Shown: piece after piece, positions 14,340-23,112 of the stretch
How the letters are laid out: the number at the start of each line of letters is the position of its first letter
How positions within the stretch are numbered: position 1 is the first letter of the stretch
From: Microbacterium sp.
GTDB taxonomy: Bacteria; Actinomycetota; Actinomycetes; Actinomycetales; Microbacteriaceae
Direction: 5' to 3'
Assembly (NCBI RefSeq): GCF_031179285.1
Contig: NZ_JAPSHY010000023.1
Span: 1 to 46,540, forward strand
Length of the DNA: 46,540 nucleotides
Position numbers and translations under genes: made by a program
Notes under the pieces: generated by a model
Seen by the model: only the letters and a program-made list of their open reading frames with translations
Told to the model about the DNA's origin: nothing
Database searches by the model: none

Positions 14340-15579
14340 CGGCGGTCCTCCTCTCTTCCGAAGACCCTCGCGAGAGGGCCGGCACGCTCGCCGAGATGGC
14401 CGTGCCCTGGCCTGGTTCGGACTCGATCTCCAGGACCCCGGCCACGCGATCCACCCGCTGACGCATCGAGGTCAGACCGAATCCACCGCCCCGGCCTGCT
14501 CGCGCCGGGTCGAACCCCGCCCCGTCGTCACGAACGTCGAGAGTGACCACATCGTCCATGTACGACAGTGTCAGCCCCACCCGGCTCGCCGCCGCATGCT
14601 TGCCCGCATTGGAGAGCGCCTCCTGCGCGACACGCAGCAGCGTCACCTCCGCTTCGGGATGCAGCTGGCGGACGTCGCCAGTGGTGATGACGTCGACGGC
14701 CACCCCGTGCAGACGGCTCCATTCCGCGGCGGCGGTCGCGATCGCGTCGGGCAACCGGGTCGACTCCAGCTCTGACGGTCCGACGGCGTGGACGGAGCGC
14801 CGCGCCTCCGCGAGGCTCTCACGCGCGAGCGTGGTGGCATTGCCGAGGTGGCGTCGGGCGAACCCGTCGTTGCCGACGTCCATCGCGCGTTCGGTGGCGT
14901 GCAACTGCGTGATGACGCCGGTGAGTCCCTGCGCGATCGTGTCGTGGATCTCGCGCGCGATGCGCTGCCGCTCCTCGAGCACGCCTGCTTCGCGCGCCTG
15001 AACGAGCAGCTGCGCCTGCAGACCCTCGTTCTCGCGGATCGTCTGCTCGAGCTGAACCACCATGCGCTTGCGCTCCGCACTGTGTTCTCTCGTGACATCG
15101 CCGATGCTGCTGAAGAGGCCCACCGCCGTCACGATCGCGACGATGAACAGGAGGTGCACCAGGATGGCGGCCGGCATCGGCCCGGGAAGACCTCCGGTGA
15201 ATGTCGTGACGCTGATCGCGGCGGTGGCCGTCAGCCCGACGAACCGCCAGCGGTCACGCAGGTACTGCCAGGAGTGGAGGTAACCGACGAATCCGAAGAA
15301 CCCCGCGAACCACATGTCGCGGCTGCAGAGCAGCGCGATGAGCAGGATGAGACCGGTGACGTACACGGCACCCGCGGTGCGGCGAGTGCTCATCGTCCAC
15401 ATCCACGCCACCGCGAGCACCACGAGTCCGAGCGTGACCAGCCGGTCGCTCCACGCGTCCGTTGCGGTGATCATGGACAGGGTCGCCGACGTGGCGAGCA
15501 GAAGATACGGGGCGACCGCCAGCAGTCTCAGCAGTTGCTGCTCGCGGTGCTCCAGCTGCTTCGCGGACGTCGACGGCAT
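14332..15579 (-). CDS. Sensor histidine kinase (HisKA_3 / DesK-like)
   Basis: 415 residues. Residues 16-160 hold about five or six membrane segments with short loops, i.e. an intramembrane-sensing type without an extracellular domain. A coiled-coil linker (165-200) leads to ERQRIAREIHDTIAQ with phospho-acceptor His212, then an ATPase domain with NAGKHA, DDGAGFD and GGGFGLTSM. It begins four bases after the permease stop and overlaps the regulator gene. It probably senses membrane or envelope stress and controls the exporter encoded in the same operon. Confidence 0.92.
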   Translation of the reverse strand: MPSTSAKQLEHREQQLLRLLAVAPYLLLATSATLSMITATDAWSDRLVTLGLVVLAVAWMWTMSTRRTAGAVYVTGLILLIALLCSRDMWFAGFFGFVGYLHSWQYLRDRWRFVGLTATAAISVTTFTGGLPGPMPAAILVHLLFIVAIVTAVGLFSSIGDVTREHSAERKRMVVQLEQTIRENEGLQAQLLVQAREAGVLEERQRIAREIHDTIAQGLTGVITQLHATERAMDVGNDGFARRHLGNATTLARESLAEARRSVHAVGPSELESTRLPDAIATAAAEWSRLHGVAVDVITTGDVRQLHPEAEVTLLRVAQEALSNAGKHAAASRVGLTLSYMDDVVTLDVRDDGAGFDPARAGRGGGFGLTSMRQRVDRVAGVLEIESEPGQGTAISASVPALSRGSSEERRTADD

Positions 15580-15583
15580 CCGG

Positions 15584-16288
15584 CTACTCCCAGCGGAAGA
15601 ACTTGGCTGCTGCGAGACTGATCACCACCGCGTAGACGGCCATGACCCCCAGCAGCAGAGGATCGGCCGCCGCGCCCGTCCAGACGTCGTTCAGGCTTTG
15701 GCGGAAAGCGCCGAGCGGGGTGAACTTCCCGATCGTCACCAAAGTAGCAGGCATCAGCGCGGCCGGCTGCATGATTCCGGCGAGATACGCCATGGGGAAG
15801 TAGAGCAGCACGCCGATGCCGTTGGCCGCTCGCCCACTCGGAGCGAGAGCTGCGATCAGCAGGCCGATGGCGAACATCGAGGCGGTGCCGAGAGCGAAGA
15901 CGGCGGCGAAGGTCAGGGCGTTGGCGGGGAGCGCCGCCCCGAATGCCATGCCCGCGACCGCGAGAAGAGCACCGCAGCTGACAAGGGCGAGCACGACCTG
16001 CAGGAGCAGTTGCACCGTCAACAGGCTCGCCGGTCGCACCGGAGTGGTCGACAGCCGACGCAGGATGCCCTTCTCTCGATAGCCGGCGAGAGCTGTGGGC
16101 ATCAGATAGAGACCCACGAGACCGATCGCGACGGCGATCACCATCGGAAGAAGGGTCGTGTCGTCGGGCCCGATCGAGTTGCCGAAGGCGATGAGGATGA
16201 ACAGCGGGATCACGACGGTGAACAGCGATCCGGGCTCACGCAGGAGCAGCTTGGATTCGACGACAGTGAGCTTTGCAGTGGCGGACAT
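15584..16288 (-). CDS. ABC-2 type exporter permease
   Basis: 234 residues with about six membrane spans. The cytoplasmic N-terminus MSATAKLTVVESKLLLREPG and the loop YREKGILRRLSTTPVRPASL between spans 2 and 3 are typical for DrrB-type permeases. GGAG lies six bases before the ATG. It pairs with the ATPase gene 32 bases upstream and is followed after four bases by the kinase gene. Substrate unknown. Its N-terminus resembles that of the partial permease at 1-220. Confidence 0.9.
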   Translation of the reverse strand: MSATAKLTVVESKLLLREPGSLFTVVIPLFILIAFGNSIGPDDTTLLPMVIAVAIGLVGLYLMPTALAGYREKGILRRLSTTPVRPASLLTVQLLLQVVLALVSCGALLAVAGMAFGAALPANALTFAAVFALGTASMFAIGLLIAALAPSGRAANGIGVLLYFPMAYLAGIMQPAALMPATLVTIGKFTPLGAFRQSLNDVWTGAAADPLLLGVMAVYAVVISLAAAKFFRWE

Positions 16289-16320
16289 GGTGTCTCCGGG
16301 GGATGAGGGGTGGACGCTTT

Positions 16321-17238
16321 TCAGAGGTCGAACGTGCGGCCGGTGAGGGCCGCGAAGGCGTCGTCGAGGGTTCGTTTGTCGATGCGCAGTTCGGTGGCGA
16401 CGATGTGCTCGCGCGCCAGCAGCGCGGTCACAGCGGTGGCGAAGTCGCTCTTGCCCGACACGACGACGACATCGCCGCGCATCTGAGCGGACGTGACCCA
16501 CGGCAGCTCGCGGATCGCATCGAGGATCGATGTGGCGGCATCCGAGTCCACGCGGAATCGCATGGAATGCTCGGCGTCGACGGCATTGATCAGCGCGGAC
16601 GGCGTGTCGATCGCCGCGATGCGGCCATGGCTGAGCACCGCGACCCGGTCGCACAGCTCCTCGACCTCGTCCATGAAATGGCTGACGAGCACGACGGTCA
16701 CGCCGGCATCCCGGATCCGTTTGATCAGCTGCCATGTCGCGCGGCGTGCCTGGGGGTCGAGCCCGGTGGTCAGCTCGTCGAGGAACGCGATCCGCGGGTT
16801 GCCGACGAGTGCGAGCGCGATGATGAGGCGCTGCTTCTGGCCGCCGGAGAGCTTGGCGAAGCGCACGTTTCGCTGATCGGAGAGACCCCATTCCTCGATC
16901 AGTTCGCGCCAGTCCTGCGGCTGCTCGTAGAACGAGGCGTAGAGGTCGAGCGCCTCCCACACCTTCAGGTTGTCGGGGAGCTCGGTGTGCTGCAGCTGCA
17001 CACCGATGACCTGCCGCAGTCGCGGGCCATCGGCGATGGGGTCGAGGCCGAAGACCCGGACCGAGCCGGAATCCGCTTTGCGCAGACCCTCGAGGATCTC
17101 GACGGTGGTCGTCTTACCGGTGCCGTTGGGGCCGAGGATGCCGAAGATCTCGCCCTCCTCGACGGAGAACGTGACGTTGTCGAGCACGGTTCGCCCGGCG
17201 TAGCGCTTGGAGATGTCTGAGACGTCGATGACTGGCAT
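16321..17238 (-). CDS. ABC exporter ATP-binding protein (DrrA-like), paralogue of 220-1155
   Basis: 305 residues. Walker A GPNGTGKTT is at 36-44, LSGGQ at 130-134 and AFLDE at 151-155, the same numbering as in the ATPase at the left edge; LDELTTGLDP and the HFMDE switch region are identical in both, so this looks like a duplicated exporter. A C-terminal extension follows the nucleotide-binding core. First gene of ATPase-permease-kinase-regulator. A short leader with GGAG precedes the ATG, unlike the leaderless sister gene. Confidence 0.93.
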   Translation of the reverse strand: MPVIDVSDISKRYAGRTVLDNVTFSVEEGEIFGILGPNGTGKTTTVEILEGLRKADSGSVRVFGLDPIADGPRLRQVIGVQLQHTELPDNLKVWEALDLYASFYEQPQDWRELIEEWGLSDQRNVRFAKLSGGQKQRLIIALALVGNPRIAFLDELTTGLDPQARRATWQLIKRIRDAGVTVVLVSHFMDEVEELCDRVAVLSHGRIAAIDTPSALINAVDAEHSMRFRVDSDAATSILDAIRELPWVTSAQMRGDVVVVSGKSDFATAVTALLAREHIVATELRIDKRTLDDAFAALTGRTFDL

Positions 17239-17281
17239 GGCTCCAGCATTTCGCCCTCACTCATCACGCCCATCGCCCGAG

Positions 17282-17287
17282 AGGGTA
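17282..17287 (-). promoter_or_regulatory. Possible -10 box of exporter-kinase operon
   Basis: TACCCT on the minus strand; transcription would start near 17275, leaving a leader of about 37 bases. Confidence 0.35.
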
Positions 17288-17316
17288 CGAAACGCGCGCT
17301 CGGGGCTGAGCCCGGA

Positions 17317-17334
17317 ATCCACCGTTCGGTTGAT
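17317..17334. promoter_or_regulatory. Candidate regulator operator, exporter site 2
   Basis: ATCCACCGTTCGGTTGAT, an 18-bp dyad with 7 of 9 pairs, 16 of 18 positions identical to the site at 1226-1243. It lies 79 bases before the ATPase start and about 50 bases before the candidate transcription start. Confidence 0.55.
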
Positions 17335-17375
17335 GCGGAGGCGGCGCCCGCGTGCGTGGGGTGGCGCCCGAACGG

Positions 17376-18011
17376 CTAGCCGAACGTCCCCACCTCGGGG
17401 ATCCGGTCGGTTCGCCCGTAGCGGAGCAGCGTCACACCGCCGTCGTCGGCGACGGGGGGCGCGATCAGGCGGAGCACCGACGGCAGTGCACCATCGTCGA
17501 ACACCTTCTTGCCCCGTCCGAGCAGGATCGGATACACCCAGAGCTTCAGTTCATCGAACAGCCCCTCGGCGAGCAGCGTGTGCACGAAGTCGATGCTGCC
17601 GATCACGTGCACCTCCCGGTGCCGCTCCCGCAGGTCGGCGATCTCTGACGCGAGGTCGGCGCCGACACGGGATGAGCCCTGCCAGTCGAGGGTGATGGCG
17701 GCATCCCTCGATGCGACGTACTTGGGAACGCGATCGAAGAGCCGCCCGATCCATCCCTCAGGACCCTCCGTGTGCTGCGGCCAATACGCCGCGAAGATGT
17801 CATAGGTGCGGCGGCCGAGCAGGAGCGCATCCAGCCGTTCCATGCCTTCGCGTACTTGATCGCCCATCCCCGGGCTCGGGTAGCCCGCCTGCCAGCCGCT
17901 GAAACGGAAGCCGTCCGAGGGGTCCTCGTCGGCGGCGCCCGGTCCCTGGGCGACGCCGTCGAGGGTCGTGAACAGATCGATGACGATGCGTCCTGAGTCT
18001 GCCGTGCTCAT
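17376..18011 (-). CDS. Dihydrofolate reductase-like protein (RibD C-terminal domain)
   Basis: 211 residues. The pattern RIVIDLFTTLDGVAQGPG at the start, LLLGRRTYDIFAAYWP in the middle and VHVIGSIDFVHTLLAEGLFDEL later is that of stand-alone RibD C-terminal/DHFR-fold reductases common in actinobacteria. They bind NADPH; the substrate of these free-standing versions is generally unknown. The start is supported by AAGGGGAAG six bases upstream. Monocistronic on the minus strand; nothing nearby indicates a pathway. Confidence 0.88.
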   Translation of the reverse strand: MSTADSGRIVIDLFTTLDGVAQGPGAADEDPSDGFRFSGWQAGYPSPGMGDQVREGMERLDALLLGRRTYDIFAAYWPQHTEGPEGWIGRLFDRVPKYVASRDAAITLDWQGSSRVGADLASEIADLRERHREVHVIGSIDFVHTLLAEGLFDELKLWVYPILLGRGKKVFDDGALPSVLRLIAPPVADDGGVTLLRYGRTDRIPEVGTFG

Positions 18012-18211
18012 GGTCTTCCCCTTCTCTTGCCCTCCTCCGCCGCGAGACTGCACATTCGCGCCGAGACGTCGGCGTTGCGCCACGGTCTCGGCAAGCGGAT
18101 GCGGTCTCGCGGGTGAAGAGGTGAGTCGGGGGGATGCTCGCAAAGACCGGGCGGCTCGTCAAGAGGGGTGCCGCGAAACGGCGCGAGAATGCCGAAATGC
18201 CCTTTCCTAAC

Positions 18212-18227
18212 TCGAACATATGTTCTA
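18212..18227. promoter_or_regulatory. SOS box (LexA operator)
   Basis: TCGAACATATGTTCTA matches the actinobacterial SOS consensus TCGAACNNNNGTTCGA at 11 of 12 defined positions and overlaps the -10 box TATACT (18226-18231). Confidence 0.8.
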
Positions 18228-18231
18228 TACT
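18226..18231 (+). promoter_or_regulatory. -10 box of the HNH gene
   Basis: TATACT, six bases before the ATG at 18238; leaderless. Confidence 0.65.
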
Positions 18232-18237
18232 CGAAGC

Positions 18238-19586
18238 ATGACGAATCCGCACCTCACCCCTTTGCTCGAGGCCATCGCGCGCCTCGAGAGGGCATGGGCG
18301 GATGCGGGTGGTGCTGACGATCTTTCGCGCCAGCAGCTGATCGCCGCCAGCGAAGGGGTGGGGGTGCTCCGTCGCCGCGTCGACGGACTGCACGCCGAGA
18401 TCGCGGCGAGCATCGCTCACGAGTCGCGCGCCGAGCTCGGCCCGGACAGCCTGGCGAAGCAGCAGGGGTCCGCAATCCCGCCAGGCTGATCGCGGCGACG
18501 ACCGGTGCATCCACCGGCGATGCCGCCCGCCTGGTGAAGGTGGGTGAGGCGACTGCTCCGCGCACGAACCTGATCGGGGAACCGCTGCCGTCGAAATATC
18601 CGGCTGTGCAGGCAGCGATGGGCGACGGGTCGATCAGCGCTGCCGGGGCGGCGCTGATCGTCACCCTCCTCGACCGCGCTCGCGTGAAGGTCGACATCGA
18701 ACGGGTGGCGGAGGCAGAGCGGCTCCTCGTCGAGCGAGCGCAGAATCGGTCGCTCGACGACGTCCGCAAGCTGGTCACGCATGCCGAAGCGTGGCTCGAT
18801 CCCGACGGCGTCGAACCCCGTGAGGAAGAGATGCGGGGTCGTCGCTCATTGACGATGTTCGAGCGCGACGGCTCTCTCCATCTCACGCTTCAGACGGATG
18901 TCGCTTCCGGCGCTCCGGTGAAGGCGGCGATCCAGGCGTACGTGACCGCCGTGTTCCAAGCGAGGGAGCAGGCCACGGATCACGATGCGGCCGATGCCGA
19001 CCACCGCACCGTGCCGATGATCCAGGCCGACGCACTCGCGTCGATCTGCGCGCATGCGGTCGAGTGTGACAACAACGGCATGCCGCTCACCGGAGCCACC
19101 GTGGTCGTGCGCGTGAACCTCGACGACCTGACCGGAGGAACGGGATTCGCGACGATCGACGGCACGGATCAGCCGGTCAGCATCGCCACCTGCCGGCAGA
19201 TGGCGGCCGGCGGCGGCGTGATCCCGGCCGTTCTCGATTCCCGGGGCGAGATCCTCGACTGGGGTCGTGAACGGCGCCTGTTCAGCCGCGCGCAGCGACT
19301 CGCGCTCGTCGAAAGAGACGGCGGATGCGCGATGTGCGACCTGCCACCGCAGCTGACCAAGGCGCACCACCTTCGATGGTGGTCGCGCGACGCCGGCCCG
19401 ACCGATCTCAGTAACGGCATCCTGCTCTGCGAATCGTGCCACCACCGGATACATGAGAACGGCTGGGAGATCGACATCGACGGCACCGGCAGCGCGGCGC
19501 GCGTCTGGTTCATTCCGCCGCCGCATGTCGATCCGGCCCGGACCCCTCGGCTCGGCGGCCGGGCGCGCTACTCGATCGCGGCCTGA
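18238..19586 (+). pseudogene. 13E12/DUF222-type HNH endonuclease, frameshifted
   Basis: The first frame (MTNPHLTPLL...) runs to a stop at 18487-18489; the rest of the protein continues in the -1 frame from about 18468 to 19586. Adding one T near 18469 would restore QQGFRNPARLIAATTG, which joins the DUF222 halves smoothly into 449 residues. The C-terminus keeps a full HNH site: DGGCAMC, AHHLRWW, LSNGILL and CESCHHRIH. Members of this family are repeated in actinobacterial genomes and several are SOS-induced. The break may be a genuine recent pseudogenisation, a programmed shift or a sequencing error at GGGGTCC. A SOS box and leaderless promoter are intact. Confidence 0.85.
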
Positions 19587-19646
19587 GTCGGCCCCGGTCG
19601 GCGCGGTCGCGATCGCACGGTCACGGCTGAACGGTTCCCTGCAGAC

Positions 19647-19664
19647 ATCCACCGCGCGGGGGAT
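19647..19664. promoter_or_regulatory. Candidate regulator operator, site 3
   Basis: ATCCACCGCGCGGGGGAT, 8 of 9 positions pair. Centred 42 bases before the leaderless start of the kinase gene at 19698. It matches the site at 23061-23078 in 15 of 18 positions and 17317-17334 in 14 of 18. Confidence 0.5.
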
Positions 19665-19685
19665 GCCGCACCGATCGCGCAGCCG

Positions 19686-19691
19686 TACGGT
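19686..19691 (+). promoter_or_regulatory. -10 box of kinase gene
   Basis: TACGGT, six bases before the ATG at 19698; leaderless. Confidence 0.6.
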
Positions 19692-19697
19692 GGAGGG

Positions 19698-21041
19698 ATG
19701 CCCGCAGCACCGTTCACCCGCACGCCGACGGCTCGAGAGCTGCGCAGCGACCTCATCCTCGCGGCCGTCATGTTCGCGGGCGCGATCCTCAGCGCCGCCC
19801 TCTCGACCATCGCCGAGATGTACGGCGACGAGCAGGCAGAGCCGTGGACGGCCCTCGTCTACGCGGTGGTCGTCACGGCCCCGCTCGCCGTTCGCCGCCG
19901 CTGGCCGGGAATCGTCGCCATCGTCGTCGCGCTGGCCTACTTCGTCGCGATCAGCCTGCGCGTCCCCGAGATCTATGTCGGCAACATCGCCATGTTCGTC
20001 TCGCTCTACACGGTCGGCGCCTGGATGAACGACCGCCGTCGCGCGCTCATCGTGCGCGTCGGGATCATCCTCGGGATGTTTGCCTGGCTGATCATCGTCA
20101 TGTACGGCGAAGCGATCGCGGAGGCCGACAAGGCGGAGGTCGCCGCCGGAGCCTTCTCGCCGTACGTCGCGTTCATGATGATCCAGATCCTGCTGAACGC
20201 GCTCTACTTCGGCGGCGCGTACTACTTCGGCGAGCGCTCCTGGCATGCGGCCCAGTCACGGGAGGTCCTGGAGCAGCGCACCGTCGAACTCGAGCGCGAG
20301 CGGGAGGTGACGGCCGCGCAAGCGGTGGCGCTGGACCGCGTCCGCATCGCCAGAGAGCTGCACGATGTCGTCGCCCACCACGTGTCGGTCATGGGTGTGC
20401 AGGCCGGAGCCGCCCGACTCGTGCTCGACCGCGACCCCGAGGCGACCAGGCGCATCCTCACCGGGATCGAAGGCTCGGCGCGCGATGCGATCCATGAGCT
20501 GCGCCAGCTGCTCGAAACACTGCGCACTCCCGGAGGCGAGACCGCAGACGGCGCTTCCACCCTCACGCTCGACGACATCCGAGACCTGGTCGACGCATCG
20601 AACGAAGCGGGATTGCCGACCGCGTACTCCGTGATCGGCGAACCGGTGCATGTGCCGTCACTCGTCGCCGTCAATCTCTACCGCATCGTGCAGGAAGCAC
20701 TCACCAACGCGCGCCGCCATGCCGGCGCCGACGCCACGGCCGATGTGCGCGTCCGCTTCGCCGCGGGCAGTGTCGAAGTCGAGGTGGTCAACACCGGCCG
20801 CGTCGTCACGGCGGTGCGGCCGGGGCTCGGGCAGCTCGGGATGCGGGAGCGGGCGATCGCGTCCGGCGGCACGATCGACCTCACCCCGCGCCCGCTCGGT
20901 GGCTTCCGGGTGCGTGCCACGGTGCCGCTGCCCGACACCGACACCGACGCCGCGACGCGCGAGCGTACGACCGCGTCGACGACGCCCACCCCCTCCACCT
21001 CACCCGCCCCCGCCGCCGCCGCCGAACGAGGAACCCCGTGA
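19698..21041 (+). CDS. Sensor histidine kinase (HisKA_3 type)
   Basis: 447 residues. Five or six membrane segments span residues 18-178, followed by a coiled coil (185-212) and RVRIARELHDVVAHH with phospho-acceptor His222; the ATPase domain contains NARRHAGA and GLGQLGMRERA but the usual DDGxG motif is replaced by VNTGR, as in many kinases of this actinobacterial subgroup. A Thr/Pro/Ala-rich tail of about 35 residues closes the protein. Coupled to the regulator gene by a GTGA overlap. A dyad at -42 suggests activation by its own regulator. Confidence 0.92.
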   Translation: MPAAPFTRTPTARELRSDLILAAVMFAGAILSAALSTIAEMYGDEQAEPWTALVYAVVVTAPLAVRRRWPGIVAIVVALAYFVAISLRVPEIYVGNIAMFVSLYTVGAWMNDRRRALIVRVGIILGMFAWLIIVMYGEAIAEADKAEVAAGAFSPYVAFMMIQILLNALYFGGAYYFGERSWHAAQSREVLEQRTVELEREREVTAAQAVALDRVRIARELHDVVAHHVSVMGVQAGAARLVLDRDPEATRRILTGIEGSARDAIHELRQLLETLRTPGGETADGASTLTLDDIRDLVDASNEAGLPTAYSVIGEPVHVPSLVAVNLYRIVQEALTNARRHAGADATADVRVRFAAGSVEVEVVNTGRVVTAVRPGLGQLGMRERAIASGGTIDLTPRPLGGFRVRATVPLPDTDTDAATRERTTASTTPTPSTSPAPAAAAERGTP

Positions 21042-21766
21042 CAGATTCCCCCATCCGCGTCCTCCTCGTCGACGACCACGCCATGCTGCGCGCCGGCTTC
21101 CGCACCATCCTCGACAGTCAGCCTGACATCACGGTCGTCGGCGAGGCATCGACCGGTGCAGAAGCCGTGGCCCAGGCATCCGCTCTTCATCCCGACGTCA
21201 TCACGATGGACGTGCAGATGCCCGATATGGACGGCATCGAAGCGACCAGGCTGCTCGTCGCCGACCCGCAGATCGCCGCCGCGATCGCCATCGTCACCAC
21301 GTTCGACCACGACGACTACCTCTATGAGGCATTGGATGCCGGAGCGAGCGGCTTCCTGCTGAAGAACGCCGCGGCCGAGGATCTCATCGCAGCGGTTCGC
21401 GCGCTGGCGGCGGGCGACGGGATGCTGGCCCCCGAGGTGACCCGGCGGGTGCTGGCGCGCTTCGCCACCTCGAGGACGACGGCGACAGCGACGCCGAGCC
21501 CGACGAAGACGGTGCCCGAGCCTCGCGCTCAGCAGCCGACCGCCGGCGCACGTCGCTCCCCCCTCGCCGAACCTCTCACCGACCGTGAGGCCGAGGTGCT
21601 CGCCCTGCTCGCCGATGCGCGAAGCAACGGCGAGATCGCGGCAGCGCTCTTCATCGGCGAGGCGACCGTGAAGACGCATGTCTCCCGCATCCTGCAGAAG
21701 CTCGGCGCGCGTGATCGCGTGCAGGCCGTGGTTCTCGCGCACCGACTGGGCCTGGCCGGCCCATAG
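21038..21766 (+). CDS. NarL/LuxR-family response regulator
   Basis: 242 residues from a GTG that overlaps the kinase stop. The receiver has VDD at 11-13 and phospho-acceptor Asp58 in TMDVQMPDMDG. A Thr/Pro-rich linker, longer than usual (about 150-180), joins it to a LuxR helix-turn-helix starting TDREAEVLALLADARSNGEI. Cognate of the kinase at 19698. The dyads at 19647-19664 and 23061-23078 are its most likely targets, which would put the NatAB-like exporter under its control; inference. Confidence 0.92.
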   Translation: MTDSPIRVLLVDDHAMLRAGFRTILDSQPDITVVGEASTGAEAVAQASALHPDVITMDVQMPDMDGIEATRLLVADPQIAAAIAIVTTFDHDDYLYEALDAGASGFLLKNAAAEDLIAAVRALAAGDGMLAPEVTRRVLARFATSRTTATATPSPTKTVPEPRAQQPTAGARRSPLAEPLTDREAEVLALLADARSNGEIAAALFIGEATVKTHVSRILQKLGARDRVQAVVLAHRLGLAGP

Positions 21767-21792
21767 CGAAGAGCCCGATGGGCGACTCACGC

Positions 21793-21798
21793 CATGAT
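21793..21798 (+). promoter_or_regulatory. Weak -10 box of BenE-type transporter
   Basis: CATGAT, six bases before GTG 21805. Weaker than the others but used to choose that start. Confidence 0.3.
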
Positions 21799-21804
21799 GG
21801 TGGG

Positions 21805-22980
21805 GTGTCCGTCGTCACTGCCCCTCTCTCGCGCCCGATCATCGCCGGTGTGGTCACGGCGCTCGTCGGATTCACGAGCTCCTTCGCGGTGGTGCTCACC
21901 GGCCTCGACGCCGTCGGCGCCTCGGCGAGCCAGGCGGCCAGCGGACTGCTCGCCCTCAGTCTGACGATGGGACTCGCCTGCATCGTTCTCGCCTGGCGAT
22001 ACCGGATGCCGATCACCTCGGCCTGGTCGACGCCGGGCGCCGCGCTCCTCGCCGCCACCGGCGCGGTCGAAGGCGGCTGGTCGGCTGCCGTCGGAGCGTT
22101 CCTCGTGACCGCCGTCCTCATCCTGCTCACGGCCCTGTGGCCCGCGCTCGGCGCCCTGATCGCCCGCATCCCGCCATCCATCGCGCAGGCGATGCTCGCG
22201 GGCGTCCTGCTGCCGCTGTGCATCGCTCCGATCACCGGCATCGTCGCCAACCCCTGGGGCGTCGTGCCGGTCATCCTCACCTGGCTGATCTTCGCCCGCC
22301 TGGCCCCGCGCTGGGCGGTGCCGCTGGCCTTCGTCGCGGCGGCCGCCGTCGTCACCGTCTCGCTCATCCGCGGCGGCGCGCCGCTCGACATCGGGCTGCT
22401 TGTACCTCGACTCGAGCTCACCATGCCGACCGTCACCGTCGGCGCCCTCGTCGGTCTCGCGCTGCCGCTGTTCATCGTGACGATGGCCTCGCAGAACGTG
22501 CCCGGCGTCGCCGTGATGCGCAGCTTCGGTTACGAGGTGCCGTGGCGCCCGGCCATGCTCGTCACCGGAATCGGCACCGCGCTCAGCGCACCCGCCGGCG
22601 GCCACGCCATCAATCTCGCCGCGATCAGTGCCGCACTGGCCGCCGGCCCCGACGCCGACCCCGACCCGGATCGCCGCTGGGTGGCCGGCGTCTCGACCGG
22701 CGGCTCCTACCTCGTGCTCGGCGGCTTCTCCGCTGCCTTCGCCGCCCTCGTGCTGCTCGCACCCGAGGCCGTGATCCCCGCCGTCGCAGGCCTCGCCCTC
22801 TTCGGCGCGTTCGGCTCTGCCGTGCAGCAGGCGATCGATGACCCTGGCGAGCGCATCCCGGCGGTGGTCACCTTCGTCGTCGCGGCATCGGGCATCGCGG
22901 TCCTCGGAGTAAGCGCGGCGTTCTGGGCGCTCGTGGCCGGACTCCTGGTGCGCACCGTGCTGCACGCCGGACGACACTGA
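21805..22980 (+). CDS. BenE-family transporter (benzoate/H+ symporter-like)
   Basis: 391 residues from GTG 21805; an ATG at 21778 would add nine residues (GDSRHDGG type) that look non-native. About ten to twelve membrane spans. The motifs YRMPITSAWSTPGAALLA, VANPWGV, and SAPAGGHAINLAAISAA are typical of BenE permeases, which carry benzoate or other small aromatic or unknown substrates with protons. No aromatic catabolism gene lies in this window, so the substrate stays open. It follows the regulator gene by 38 bases and may be partly co-transcribed. Confidence 0.87.
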   Translation: MSVVTAPLSRPIIAGVVTALVGFTSSFAVVLTGLDAVGASASQAASGLLALSLTMGLACIVLAWRYRMPITSAWSTPGAALLAATGAVEGGWSAAVGAFLVTAVLILLTALWPALGALIARIPPSIAQAMLAGVLLPLCIAPITGIVANPWGVVPVILTWLIFARLAPRWAVPLAFVAAAAVVTVSLIRGGAPLDIGLLVPRLELTMPTVTVGALVGLALPLFIVTMASQNVPGVAVMRSFGYEVPWRPAMLVTGIGTALSAPAGGHAINLAAISAALAAGPDADPDPDRRWVAGVSTGGSYLVLGGFSAAFAALVLLAPEAVIPAVAGLALFGAFGSAVQQAIDDPGERIPAVVTFVVAASGIAVLGVSAAFWALVAGLLVRTVLHAGRH

Positions 22981-23060
22981 CGCCGGCCGACGCTGACGCC
23001 CACCGCGATGTGATCTCCCCCACAGGGAGGACAGCCCGCGACAGAGCCACGCACCGCAGG

Positions 23061-23078
23061 ATCAGCCACGCGGGGGAT
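23061..23078. promoter_or_regulatory. Candidate regulator operator, site 4
   Basis: ATCAGCCACGCGGGGGAT, 15 of 18 identical to the site at 19647-19664 and in the same place, centred about 43 bases before the leaderless start. The left half is degenerate (6 of 9 pairs). Confidence 0.45.
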
Positions 23079-23099
23079 GCCCCCGGCAAGCCTCCTCCC

Positions 23100-23105
23100 T
23101 AGCGT
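23100..23105 (+). promoter_or_regulatory. -10 box of NatAB-like exporter
   Basis: TAGCGT, seven bases before the ATG at 23113; leaderless. Confidence 0.6.
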
Positions 23106-23112
23106 GGAAGAC

